Source of the DNA: DTU018 sp029550685 | GTDB taxonomy: Bacteria > Bacillota > Syntrophomonadia > Syntrophomonadales > Syntrophomonadaceae | Length of the DNA: 36,987 bases | Direction: 5' to 3' | Assembly (NCBI GenBank): GCA_035412805.1 | Contig: DAONVO010000013.1 | Coordinates: 1 to 36,987, forward strand | Shown here: piece after piece, positions 15,319-22,548 of the stretch | Position numbering within the stretch: position 1 is the first letter of the stretch | How the letters are laid out: every line of letters starts with the position of its first letter | Notes under the pieces: model-generated | What the model was told of the DNA's origin: nothing | Database searches by the model: none | What the model saw: the letters and a program-made list of their open reading frames with translations, nothing else | Position numbers and translations under genes: made by a program

Positions 15319-16105
15319 CGTTTATTTGCTTAAAAACGGCCGGGAAGAGTTATTTATGGAAAAAGTGGACCGCATAATTCCCGGGGAGGACCAAAATTTG
15401 TTTTTGGAAAGTGTGTTCGGTGAGCGGCGCGTGATAAAAGCAGCTATACGGGAAATGGAATTGGTACATCATCGCATAATTATTGAAGAACTAGCTGCTG
15501 AATCAGCCGGCTCCGGAACTGAAATATGGCTGGATCTGGATACTGATCATGGCCACTTCCATGAGGGAGAAGAAGTCAATCTAAACCTATTCAAAGGTTA
15601 CAATATGAAAGCAAATCCAGAAGCAGTCTGGATAGCCCCTCGGGTAATGGTGACCGGAAGGACCGGGGAAAGACAGGCTGATCTTCACCTGCACGGGCAT
15701 ATTGGTCATGTTCATCTAGGGTCGGAAAACGATGGCTTGATTCAGGTATATGCACATGAGTCGGGAGATCAGGAACTTTATGCCAAGCTGCTGGTGGAAG
15801 TAGGCCATCATCATCATCATGATCTGCAGCCCATTGGTTTGCCTCTGGAGATATTACCCTGCGGGTATTCCCATGCACGCATGGGTGAAAATTATGAGGT
15901 CCAGGTTCTCAAGGACGGAAAACCCCTGGCAGGTGTTACGCTGCGGGCCACTTATGCCAACACCCGCAATACTGATTATGCCCATAATCTGATCACTGAT
16001 GAAGAGGGGAAAGCCCGGTTGTTTTTAACTGCTCGGGGTAATTACTTATTCTCTGTCAGCCATGAAAATATTATTAGTACTTTTACCCTGGTAAAAAGTT
16101 TTTAA
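15305..16105 (+). CDS. CooT-like nickel-binding domain fused to a histidine-rich DUF4198-like domain
   Basis: Residues 1-65 (MCEANVYLLKNGREELFMEK...) match the small nickel-binding CooT family, in which Cys2 directly after the start Met helps bind Ni(II) at a dimer interface. The start ATG 15305 (GAGAGGTG six bases upstream) preserves that Cys2. Residues about 75-266 form a beta-rich DUF4198-like domain with histidine clusters DHGHFHEG, HLHGHIGHVHLG and GHHHHHD. There is no signal peptide or membrane helix, so it should be cytoplasmic. I infer a nickel chaperone or store that receives Ni from the transporter encoded downstream and serves the [NiFe] hydrogenase. The two-domain fusion is unusual, since CooT proteins are normally only about 65 residues. 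Confidence 0.7.
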   Translation: MCEANVYLLKNGREELFMEKVDRIIPGEDQNLFLESVFGERRVIKAAIREMELVHHRIIIEELAAESAGSGTEIWLDLDTDHGHFHEGEEVNLNLFKGYNMKANPEAVWIAPRVMVTGRTGERQADLHLHGHIGHVHLGSENDGLIQVYAHESGDQELYAKLLVEVGHHHHHDLQPIGLPLEILPCGYSHARMGENYEVQVLKDGKPLAGVTLRATYANTRNTDYAHNLITDEEGKARLFLTARGNYLFSVSHENIISTFTLVKSF

Positions 16106-16161
16106 TTGCTTAAGAAGGAATTTCGTGATCATTGTAGAAATATAAGCTGCAGTTTATAAAA

Positions 16162-16178
16162 TGACTTCACGAAGAAGT
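16162..16178 (+). other. Small hairpin upstream of the nickel transporter genes
   Basis: GACTTC, loop ACGAA, GAAGTC is a perfect 6-bp hairpin 57 bases after the CooT-fusion stop and about 30 bases before the terminator at 16209. Together they could be a leader RNA or simply the operon's 3' end. I found no match to the NiCo (czcD) or cobalamin riboswitch cores. Confidence 0.3.
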
Positions 16179-16208
16179 CGCTTTAGGTTACCTTATGTAT
16201 GAATCAAT

Positions 16209-16257
16209 AATGCCATGAAGGTATTAGGCTGGAAAGGCCATATCTCATGGCATTTTT
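16209..16257 (+). terminator. Intrinsic terminator between the CooT-fusion gene and cbiM
   Basis: AATGCCATGA pairs with TCATGGCATT (10 bp) and is followed by TTTTT (ending 16257). A smaller inner stem (GGCT with GGCC) fills the loop. It ends transcription of the DUF3842/FmdE/CooT operon, or attenuates read-through into cbiM. Confidence 0.75.
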
Positions 16258-16273
16258 GTTTGTACACAGCAAT

Positions 16274-16287
16274 TGTCACTAGTGACA
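16274..16287. promoter_or_regulatory. 14-bp perfect palindrome TGTCACTAGTGACA
   Basis: The dyad lies at the left edge of the repeat and 380 bp before cbiM. It could be a metal-regulator operator or the terminal part of the repeat element. Nothing distinguishes these. Confidence 0.3.
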
Positions 16288-16622
16288 CAGGCCGCGATGA
16301 ATGAAAACATTCGCTGTACGGCTTAAGCAGGAGTATTAGCCGGGCGAGCGACGTATGACGAGTCGTTGTAACCACGGCGAAACTGAGGGCTGCGAAGCGG
16401 AGCGAGAAACAGGACGTTTCGAGCAGTGAGGACTGAGTGCATGGATGCCGAATTCTTAAGCAGTCCGCTTCGCACCGAAGTAAGCCGATGTGTTGCAGGC
16501 GAGGAGTCCCGGAGCGAGTTGGCTAATACCCCTGCATCCTGGCTAACACTCCTGCCAAGCCGTGGTAGAGTAGACCGGCATAGAGATTGCTTCGTCGCTG
16601 CGCTCCTCGCAATGACACAACG
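16287..16622. repeat. MITE-like palindromic repeat element, no gene
   Basis: This stretch is full of GCGAAGCGGAGCGAG-like words and inverted repeats. GCAGGAGTATTAGCC at 16327-16341 is the inverse complement of GGCTAACACTCCTGC at 16541-16555 and, with one change, of GGCTAATACCCCTGC at 16521-16535. It opens with a fold built on GAATG-AAAA-CATTC. It closes with ATTGCTTCGTCGCTGCGC followed by TCCTCGCAATGAC, a sequence I know as a widely dispersed repeat in anaerobic bacterial genomes. The short open frames it contains translate to the SLRGAQRRSNLY type of artefact. It separates the terminator at 16257 from cbiM. Confidence 0.65.
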
Positions 16623-16666
16623 ACTGACATGTTTAAGAATGAAGAATATTTAAAGGAGATGGTTTT

Positions 16667-17383
16667 ATGCATATTCCCGACGGGTATTTGAGCCCGCAAA
16701 CTGCGGTTCCTATGTTGGCGGTTATGGTACCGATTATGGGGGTGGCTGTAAAGCAAGTTGAGAAAACGGTTCGTAAAAAGGAAGTACCGCTTCTAGCCTG
16801 TGCGGCTGCCTTTTCCTTTATTATTATGATGTTTAATCTGCCCATACCTGGGGGAAGCTCAGCTCATGCGGTAGGAGCAGTGTTGATGGCTATTTTATTA
16901 GGGCCCTGGGCTGCCTGTTTAGGTGTCTCAGTGGCCCTGATAATACAGGCTTTATTGTTTGGAGATGGAGGGATACTGGCTCTGGGAGCCAATTGTTTTA
17001 ATATAGCTTTTCTGATGCCGGTAGCTGGTTATGCTGTTTACCGGTTGATCAAAGGGAAGGCGGATCCGCTGTCATTCCGCGGTATGACCGCCGCTGCGCT
17101 GGCCGCCTACGTAGGCCTTAACGTGGCTGCCCTAGCCACGGCTATAATGTTTGGGTCCCAGTATCACCTGTTTCAAGCACCCGATGGAACCCCTCTCTAT
17201 TTCATGTATCCATTGAAAGTAACCCTGGCAGTCATGATGTCCGAACACTTGGTTCTGGCTGGGCCGGTGGAAGCCATTATCACCGTTCTGGGGATATGGT
17301 TTGTGGGACGAAATTATCCGGAGTTATTGGAACGTTCCGGCTACACCATTCCTGCTGTCCAGGAGGTGAACAGCCATGTTTAA
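16667..17383 (+). CDS. cbiM: ECF-type nickel/cobalt transporter S component, CbiM/NikM
   Basis: The 238-residue membrane protein starts MHIPDGYLSP. In this family Met1 and His2 of the processed N-terminus coordinate the metal ion, so the start at 16667 (AAAGGAGATGG upstream) is firm. Some seven hydrophobic helices follow, with the family stretch PGGSSAHAVGAVLMAILLGPWAACLGVS (about residues 63-90), which adds a His ligand. CbiM and NikM cannot be separated reliably by eye. Next to a [NiFe] hydrogenase operon and a CooT-like protein, nickel is the likelier substrate. The next gene overlaps by 8 bases. Confidence 0.9.
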   Translation: MHIPDGYLSPQTAVPMLAVMVPIMGVAVKQVEKTVRKKEVPLLACAAAFSFIIMMFNLPIPGGSSAHAVGAVLMAILLGPWAACLGVSVALIIQALLFGDGGILALGANCFNIAFLMPVAGYAVYRLIKGKADPLSFRGMTAAALAAYVGLNVAALATAIMFGSQYHLFQAPDGTPLYFMYPLKVTLAVMMSEHLVLAGPVEAIITVLGIWFVGRNYPELLERSGYTIPAVQEVNSHV

Positions 17384-17690
17384 AAAATATCGTTATTTAT
17401 GGATAGCTTTAGGTATACTGATAGTGTTGTCTCCTTTGGGATTGCTGGCCACAGGTACCGCCTTTGGAGAATGGGGTATGGATGAGCTCAGCGAGAAGAT
17501 TGGTTTTATACCCGCTGGCCTGCAGCAATTTGCTGAGGTGTGGGCCTATGCTCTATTTCCAGATTACTCTGTTCCCGGCTTCACAGATACCTTTTTCCAT
17601 GCCGCGGGAGGATATATATTGTCTGCTTTGCTGGGAGCCGGATTAGTAGCAGGGATAATGATTTTACTGGGGCGGCGTGTTAGGGAGTAG
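17376..17690 (+). CDS. Small CbiN/NikN-like subunit (PDGLE-domain type)
   Basis: The 104-residue protein has two membrane helices (about residues 8-27 and 80-99) joined by an outside loop containing LEKIGF-like and PDYSVPG sequence. This is the architecture of the PDGLE-domain proteins that replace CbiN in many nickel/cobalt ECF systems. It stimulates uptake by the M component. It overlaps cbiM by 8 bases and is followed 3 bases later by cbiQ. The substrate is inferred from context. Confidence 0.8.
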   Translation: MFKKYRYLWIALGILIVLSPLGLLATGTAFGEWGMDELSEKIGFIPAGLQQFAEVWAYALFPDYSVPGFTDTFFHAAGGYILSALLGAGLVAGIMILLGRRVRE

Positions 17691-17693
17691 ACT

Positions 17694-18644
17694 ATGACTG
17701 ATCAAAGCAACTGTAAAACCAATAAGCCAACGCTTCCCTCCTGGATGGATGAGCCGGAGGAGGTTCTGCTGGTTCCTGGGCGTAAAAGGGGTAGAACCCA
17801 TTTCCTGCGGCGCACCATGCTGGAATTGGGGTCTGCTCTGGAACAAGAGCTGCATAATGAAAATATGTCTAAAAGAGATGGGTTTTTGCAGGGGATAGAT
17901 GCGCGTCTTAAAATAGCGGCTGTTCTTCTGGCAGTATTACTAGTGGCTTTAATCCATAATATATACATACTGCTGGTACTTTATGGATTGAATATATTAT
18001 TAATGATAGTTTCTCGTTTGCCGACCTGGACCCTGCAAAAGAGAATCTGGCTGACCATACCGTTGCTGACATTATTATTGGCTCTGCCTGCCACCCTGAA
18101 CCTGTTTAATGATGGTATACCCTTGCTGGTTATATGCCATTTGCCTGAACAGTTGGTAATAGGAAGCTGGCAAGTGCCAGAGCAGTTATTCATCAGCTAC
18201 CAGGGTGCCAGATCAGCCCTATTAATTTTCCTGAGGGTGGGATTATCATTGTCCTGGGGGGTACTGCTGGTAGCTACCACTCCCTTTAATAAATTACTGT
18301 CAGCCTTGCATAGCTTCAAAATACCACCCATTATAATAATGGTATTGGAGATGAGTATACGTTATCTGGCTCTGCTCATCCGATTATCTCTGGATATGTT
18401 TGCCGCCCGGCAGTTAAGAAGTGTGGGCCAGCTATCTCTGCGGGAACGACAGAAGCAGGTAGGATCAGCGGTGGGGGCTTTGTTTATCAGCAGTATTCAG
18501 TTATCTCAGGAAATCCATGAAGCCATGGTGGCTCGCTGTTACACAGGAACTAATAGGCTTTCACCCGGGGACAATTACCAGGAGAATTATTCTACTGCCA
18601 ACCCAAAAGGAGCCGAGGAATATGACTGGATCGCCAGTGTTTGA
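17694..18644 (+). CDS. cbiQ: ECF transporter transmembrane T component, CbiQ/NikQ
   Basis: The 316-residue protein has four to five hydrophobic helices between about residues 65 and 220, then the cytoplasmic coupling region with ARQLRSVGQ and EIHEAMVARCYTG. The latter matches the Ala-Arg-x motifs that dock onto the ATPase. The first 60 residues are a polar extension (SWMDEPEEVLLVPGRKRGRT), longer than in typical CbiQ. The protein couples ATP hydrolysis by CbiO to metal movement through CbiM. Its 3' end overlaps cbiO by 23 bases. Confidence 0.87.
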   Translation: MTDQSNCKTNKPTLPSWMDEPEEVLLVPGRKRGRTHFLRRTMLELGSALEQELHNENMSKRDGFLQGIDARLKIAAVLLAVLLVALIHNIYILLVLYGLNILLMIVSRLPTWTLQKRIWLTIPLLTLLLALPATLNLFNDGIPLLVICHLPEQLVIGSWQVPEQLFISYQGARSALLIFLRVGLSLSWGVLLVATTPFNKLLSALHSFKIPPIIIMVLEMSIRYLALLIRLSLDMFAARQLRSVGQLSLRERQKQVGSAVGALFISSIQLSQEIHEAMVARCYTGTNRLSPGDNYQENYSTANPKGAEEYDWIASV

Positions 18645-19422
18645 CTTCAATAATATGAGTTTTGCCTATAGCCGGCAAGCTGCTCTTTTTAATAATATAT
18701 CTTTCCAGATCCATAGTGGAGAGAGTGTAGCTCTGCTAGGGGCCAATGGTTCGGGCAAGTCCACCCTGCTTAAAATAATGTGCGGGCTGTGCCATCCCCA
18801 ATCTGGTTCCTTTCAAGCTTTTGGCAGGAAAATCACTGGCGCTGATTTTGAAGACGACAGTTTCAGCAAACACTACCATGCCCGGATAGGATTCTTGTTC
18901 CAGAATACGCAAGTGCAGGTATTGACTACCCGGGTTTGGGATGAGATAGCTTATGGGCCGCTGCAATTGTCACTTCCCCGCAGTGAAGTCCAGCGCCGCG
19001 TGGAGGATGTTCTGGCATTCCTGGATATAGGTCACTTGAGGGAGCGATCTCCCTACCGGTTGAGTGGAGGTGAGCAGAAGAAAGTAGCTTTAGCTTCGGT
19101 ATTGGTATTAAATCCCCAGGTATTGATATTCGATGAGCCTACCAATGGATTGGATCCCCGTACCCAGAGCTGGCTGGTCAGTGTGCTGTTGAAATTAAAT
19201 GAACAGGGCAGAACCCTGATAATAGCCACCCATAATTTGGAGTTAGCTCATACGCTGTGTCCTCGTTCTCTTTTGCTTTCCGAACAGCATCAGATTATAT
19301 TTGACGGACCAACCGACCATATTCTAAATGATCATGAAATGCTGCGCGAAGCCAATTTAATTGCTGACTTCTACCACACCCATCATAACCAGATGCATAC
19401 CCACCGATATACCCATCAATAA
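18622..19422 (+). CDS. cbiO: ECF transporter ATP-binding protein, CbiO/NikO, with His-rich tail
   Basis: The 266-residue ABC ATPase shows Walker A LLGANGSGKSTLL (about residues 38-50), the Q-loop in GFLFQNTQVQ, the signature LSGGEQKKVALA, Walker B VLIFDEPTNGLD and the switch His in IATHNLE. I chose ATG 18622 (GAGG just upstream) over the 35-codon longer frame, whose extra part is the shadow of cbiQ. The C-terminus, YHTHHNQMHTHRYTHQ, is strikingly rich in histidine and may bind nickel or cobalt in the cytoplasm. It is the last gene of the transporter operon. Confidence 0.9.
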   Translation: MTGSPVFDFNNMSFAYSRQAALFNNISFQIHSGESVALLGANGSGKSTLLKIMCGLCHPQSGSFQAFGRKITGADFEDDSFSKHYHARIGFLFQNTQVQVLTTRVWDEIAYGPLQLSLPRSEVQRRVEDVLAFLDIGHLRERSPYRLSGGEQKKVALASVLVLNPQVLIFDEPTNGLDPRTQSWLVSVLLKLNEQGRTLIIATHNLELAHTLCPRSLLLSEQHQIIFDGPTDHILNDHEMLREANLIADFYHTHHNQMHTHRYTHQ

Positions 19423-19449
19423 TTTAGCATCCACCAAATAACTAATTAG

Positions 19450-19474
19450 GCCAATTACTATCAGGTTGATTGGC
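19450..19474 (+). terminator. Weak hairpin after cbiO
   Basis: GCCAAT and ATTGGC form a 6-bp stem 28 bases after the cbiO stop, followed by TATTAATGTCATTTTCC. It is a plausible but weak terminator of the transporter operon. Confidence 0.35.
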
Positions 19475-19508
19475 TATTAATGTCATTTTCCTATATAAAA
19501 TAACACAT

Positions 19509-19527
19509 GGTTATATTTACAATAACC
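19509..19527. promoter_or_regulatory. Interrupted palindrome GGTTAT-N7-ATAACC
   Basis: A 6-bp dyad with 7-bp spacing in AT-rich non-coding DNA, about 140 bp before the conserved RNA element. It may be an operator or a small hairpin. No known regulator consensus was matched. Confidence 0.25.
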
Positions 19528-19650
19528 AACGATTATCATATACTAAAATTGGATGCAGCTAAAAATAAGAGATAAATGACGATATACTTAGTAAAGCTGG
19601 TATTAACTCCAGTGTGATTCTGACCGTAATTCTGGATAGTTGACAGGCAA

Positions 19651-19693
19651 TTTGCCTTGTGAGAACTGGAAAGGGTATAAATGTAGAAACATC
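19651..19693 (+). promoter_or_regulatory. Promoter-like block shared with 29666-29708
   Basis: This 43-base block aligns without gaps to 29666-29708, with 34 identities. It contains TTTGCCTT, 18 bases later TATAAAT, then TAGAAACATC. TATAAAT is a good -10 hexamer region and TTGCCT a weak -35. Transcription would then start near 19688 at the conserved GAAACATC. The same words at the same spacing occur before the formate dehydrogenase operon. Confidence 0.55.
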
Positions 19694-19879
19694 AAGAGTT
19701 TACAAACAAGCAGATTTCTCATTGTATCACACCAGTATTTGTTGCCAAGCTTACAAAACAATAAAAAATACATAATTTGCGCAGGAAGTGCATAGTGGCG
19801 GTACAACGAAAAGCGTATCCAAGAAGGAGCCGTTCGCCCATTGTTGGCCAAGCTAGGTATGTCGTGCCTTGCTTTTTTT
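19688..19879 (+). ncRNA. Conserved structured RNA element, copy A (upstream of the hydrogenase operon)
   Basis: This element is also present at 29703-29906 and I do not recognise a known family. Shared parts in order are: GAAACATC (19686-19693); ACCAGTA.TTGTTGCCA (19731-19747); a 3-bp hairpin GCG-N7-TGC (19779-19791); AGTGGCGGTACA (19794-19805); a CGT.TCC...GGA region; and an intrinsic terminator (19852-19879). TGTTGCCA (19740-19747) can pair with TGGCGGTA (19796-19803), an 8-bp helix with three wobbles, enclosing the hairpin. It ends 152 bases before the hydrogenase small-subunit start. It may be a riboswitch-like leader with attenuator or a separate small RNA. The 5' end is estimated from the -10 position. 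Confidence 0.65.
19852..19879 (+). terminator. Terminator of RNA element copy A
   Basis: GC-t-AGGTA, loop TGTCG, TGCCT-t-GC is followed by seven T residues (19873-19879). Against copy B, the stem shows a full compensatory change (A-T here, C-G there) and a wobble change (T.G here, C-G there), with the loop kept identical. Confidence 0.85.
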
Positions 19880-20031
19880 GTGTATAGAACATAGCATACC
19901 TAAAACCGTTGGTGGGCCAACCTGTAGCCCTTTATTTACTTGGGAACTATGGTCTGGCAGGAGGTGAAAAATTAACAATCATATATTATTTACCCATTTA
20001 AACTGAAACAAGTTGGGGGGAATGAGGAAAA

Positions 20032-21093
20032 ATGCCAACTAAGCTGTCTCGGCGTGATTTTGTACGTCTCTGTGCTGGCTCGGCCGCAGCTATATCGCTG
20101 TCTTCGTATTTGGCACCTTTTATCAAGGAAGCTGCTGCAGCTGGAGGGCCTCCAGTTATCTGGATACAGGGCGGCAGTTGTACTGGTTGTTCAATTTCCA
20201 TTTTAAACACTGTTCATCCTGATATCGAAAAAGTTATTACGGAAGTTATTAGTCTGCGCTATCATCCCAATTTAGCTGCAGGAGCAGGCAGTCTTGTCAT
20301 TGAGGAAATGTACAAGGTTGCCGCCGAAAACCGCAAGAAGTTTTACCTGGTAGTAGAGGGTGCTGTACCGGTTGCCGATGATGGAGCCTATTGCATTATC
20401 GGTGAGCGTAACGGGCATCACCTGACCTTTGTCCAAGCAGTAAAAGAACTGGGCAGCCAAGCAGCAGGTATACTGAACTTTGGTACTTGTTCCGCTTTTG
20501 GAGGCTTCCCGGCCACACCGCCTAATCCTACAGAATGTAAACCTGTCAAGGATATCGTTAAAAATGTACCCATCGTGAACGTACCGGGTTGTCCGCCTCA
20601 TCCGGATTGGATGGTAGGCACCATAGCCCATGTGATACTCTACAATGAATTACCCGAATTAGATAAATTCGGACGTCCCACCATGTTTTTCAGCAAGGTT
20701 ATTCATGATAACTGCCAGCGCCGCCAGTACTTTGATAATGCCATCTTCGCCAAGAACTTTGGTGAACCGGGATGTATGTTGGAATTGGGCTGTAAGGGTC
20801 CCTTTGCGCATTGTGATTCCACTACCCGTCTTTGGAACGGCGGTACCAACTGGTGTGTAAAAGCAGGAGGAGTTTGTATTGCCTGTACCGAACCTCAGTT
20901 CCCGGCTTGGCCAATCTATGAACGGTTACCGGAACTGCCGGTGGCTCCTGGTATCACTGCTACGGTGGACCAAATCGGCGGAGTATTGGCTGGATTAGCC
21001 GTATTAGGAATCGGAGGACATTTAGCTGGAAATATCTACACAGGCCGTATTGGGCCGAAAAAGAATCAAGATGTGAAAGAAGGTGACGAATAA
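20032..21093 (+). CDS. hyaA: [NiFe]-hydrogenase small subunit, Tat-exported, membrane-anchored
   Basis: The 353-residue protein begins with a twin-arginine signal (SRRDFVRLC, Arg7-Arg8, hydrophobic to about 30, cleavage near AAAAG). It ends with one membrane helix (about 312-333), so it faces outward. Expected Fe-S ligands are proximal Cys50, Cys53, Cys153, Cys187; distal His225, Cys228, Cys248, Cys254; and medial Cys261, Cys275, Cys282, Cys285. Most group 1 enzymes have Pro where Cys275 lies, which gives a [3Fe-4S] cluster. Here four Cys predict [4Fe-4S], as in NiFeSe enzymes. The proximal motif CTGC lacks the extra Cys of oxygen-tolerant enzymes, so oxygen sensitivity is expected. It is the first gene of a ten-gene operon, and a ribosome site (GGGGGGAATGAGGA) precedes the ATG. 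Confidence 0.95.
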   Translation: MPTKLSRRDFVRLCAGSAAAISLSSYLAPFIKEAAAAGGPPVIWIQGGSCTGCSISILNTVHPDIEKVITEVISLRYHPNLAAGAGSLVIEEMYKVAAENRKKFYLVVEGAVPVADDGAYCIIGERNGHHLTFVQAVKELGSQAAGILNFGTCSAFGGFPATPPNPTECKPVKDIVKNVPIVNVPGCPPHPDWMVGTIAHVILYNELPELDKFGRPTMFFSKVIHDNCQRRQYFDNAIFAKNFGEPGCMLELGCKGPFAHCDSTTRLWNGGTNWCVKAGGVCIACTEPQFPAWPIYERLPELPVAPGITATVDQIGGVLAGLAVLGIGGHLAGNIYTGRIGPKKNQDVKEGDE

Positions 21094-22535
21094 TGGCCCA
21101 GACCATAATGATAGATCCTGTAACCAGAATTGAAGGGCATCTGGCCGTAGAAGTGGAGGTTGATGGCGGTAAGGTAGTTAATGCCAAATCCATGGGTATG
21201 ATGTTCCGAGGCTTAGAAATAATAATGCAGGGAAGGGATCCGCGGGATGCCGCCCAGTTAATGCAGCGCATCTGCGGAGTTTGCCCAATTTCACACGCTA
21301 CTGCAGGTTCACTGGCTTTGGACAACGCCTTTGGAATTGAGCCACCTCCCAATGGGCGCATTATTCGCAACCTGATTTTTGGATCCAATTACATCCAGTC
21401 CCATATACTGCACTTTTTCCATTTAGCTGCCCTGGATTATGTTAAGGGCCCGGATATACCGCCTTTTACTCCCCGATATGAGGGGGACTACCGTTTCCCA
21501 GCCGATGTTAACCAGCAGGTTGTGGCTACTTACTTAAAAGCTTTGCAAATGCGGCGCAAAGCCCAGGAAATGCTGGCTTTGTGGGGAGGGAAAATGCCTC
21601 ACCAGCAAGCCATAGTACCTGGAGGTGTTTCTGAGGTTCCTGACAGCCAAAAGGTTGCCGAGTTCCTCTTTAGATTGCAAGAACTGCAGGCATTTATTGA
21701 TAATGAATACATTCCCACCGTTAAGTTCGTGGCTGAAACATATCCTGATTACTGGGATATTGGCCGGGGCTGTATGAATTTCCTGGTTTACGGAGGTTTC
21801 CCGCTGGAAGAGGGCATGGATCATGTCAGCAAGAAAAAGCTATTCCCCTCCAAAGTCTATGTTAACGGTCAGATATCTGATTTGAACATCGATGTAATTG
21901 ATGAGGCGGTTAAGTACTGCTGGTATGACGATGACACCGGTGGGAAGAAACCCAGCGAAGCAGTAGTCAAACCTAACACTTCCAAGAAAGGTGCTTACTC
22001 GTTTGTTAAGGCACCACGTTATAATGGTGCCCCCATGGAAGTAGGTCCTCTAGCCCGCATGTATGTAATGGGTGAAGAGACCATCACGCAATTAGGCGAG
22101 AAAGCATTCTCGGTACTGGGACGCCACTTGGCCCGGGCTCTGGAATGCTCTATGATTGCCAAGGAAATGGGCACCTGGGTCACTCAACTGGAAGCTGGAC
22201 AACCGGTATGCACTCCTCATAAGATACCTGATTCTGCTCTGGGGGTTGGTTTATGCGAGGGACCACGCGGTGCGTTGGGTCATTGGAATCGCATCGAACA
22301 CCAGCGGACTGCGATTTATAATGCTATTGTACCCACTACTTGGAATCTGTCCCCCCGGGATGACAATGATCAGATGGGTCCCATGGAGCAAGCACTGATA
22401 GGAACGCCTGTGGCTGATCCTAATAACCCCATCGAAATCGTACGGGTTATCCGTTCCTTTGATCCCTGTCTGGCTTGTGCTATACACATTATGACTCCTG
22501 ATAAGCAGACCATCAGTCAATGCCAGGTTGGTTAA
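21093..22535 (+). CDS. hyaB: [NiFe]-hydrogenase large (catalytic) subunit
   Basis: The 480-residue subunit carries the NiFe(CN)2CO site. The N-terminal ligand motif is RICGVCPISHA (Cys61, Cys64) and the C-terminal one DPCLACAIH (Cys459, Cys462, His465). All four metal ligands are Cys, so this is not a selenocysteine enzyme. The 15 residues after His465 are the extension removed by the maturation protease encoded downstream. It follows the small subunit with a one-base overlap (TAATGG). It lacks its own signal and should be exported by the Tat system together with the small subunit. With the cytochrome b subunit it can oxidise H2 outside the membrane, or evolve it, depending on quinone redox state; direction cannot be read from sequence. 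Confidence 0.96.
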   Translation: MAQTIMIDPVTRIEGHLAVEVEVDGGKVVNAKSMGMMFRGLEIIMQGRDPRDAAQLMQRICGVCPISHATAGSLALDNAFGIEPPPNGRIIRNLIFGSNYIQSHILHFFHLAALDYVKGPDIPPFTPRYEGDYRFPADVNQQVVATYLKALQMRRKAQEMLALWGGKMPHQQAIVPGGVSEVPDSQKVAEFLFRLQELQAFIDNEYIPTVKFVAETYPDYWDIGRGCMNFLVYGGFPLEEGMDHVSKKKLFPSKVYVNGQISDLNIDVIDEAVKYCWYDDDTGGKKPSEAVVKPNTSKKGAYSFVKAPRYNGAPMEVGPLARMYVMGEETITQLGEKAFSVLGRHLARALECSMIAKEMGTWVTQLEAGQPVCTPHKIPDSALGVGLCEGPRGALGHWNRIEHQRTAIYNAIVPTTWNLSPRDDNDQMGPMEQALIGTPVADPNNPIEIVRVIRSFDPCLACAIHIMTPDKQTISQCQVG

Positions 22536-22548
22536 AGGGGGTGCAGGG

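Noticed and set aside
16106..16450. NiCo or cobalamin riboswitch before cbiM
   Set aside because: The stretch GGGCTGCGAAGCGG looked a little like part of a NiCo RNA, but the four-way junction and the conserved GGGACA-type core are not present, and the words fit the repeat element.
16426..16756. Short open frames on both strands before cbiM (SLRGAQRRSNLY type)
   Set aside because: These translations are the familiar artefact of a dispersed palindromic repeat and lack ribosome sites.
19603..19851. Minus-strand open frame across RNA element A
   Set aside because: The matching frame in copy B is interrupted, and differences between the copies include non-triplet length changes, so conservation is of RNA and not of a protein.
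22156..22398. Open frames inside the hydrogenase large-subunit gene
   Set aside because: Shadows of a well-supported gene in another frame, with no independent signals.
21093..22535. Selenocysteine in the hydrogenase large subunit (NiFeSe type)
   Set aside because: Both metal-binding motifs read as four Cys codons; no in-frame UGA is present.
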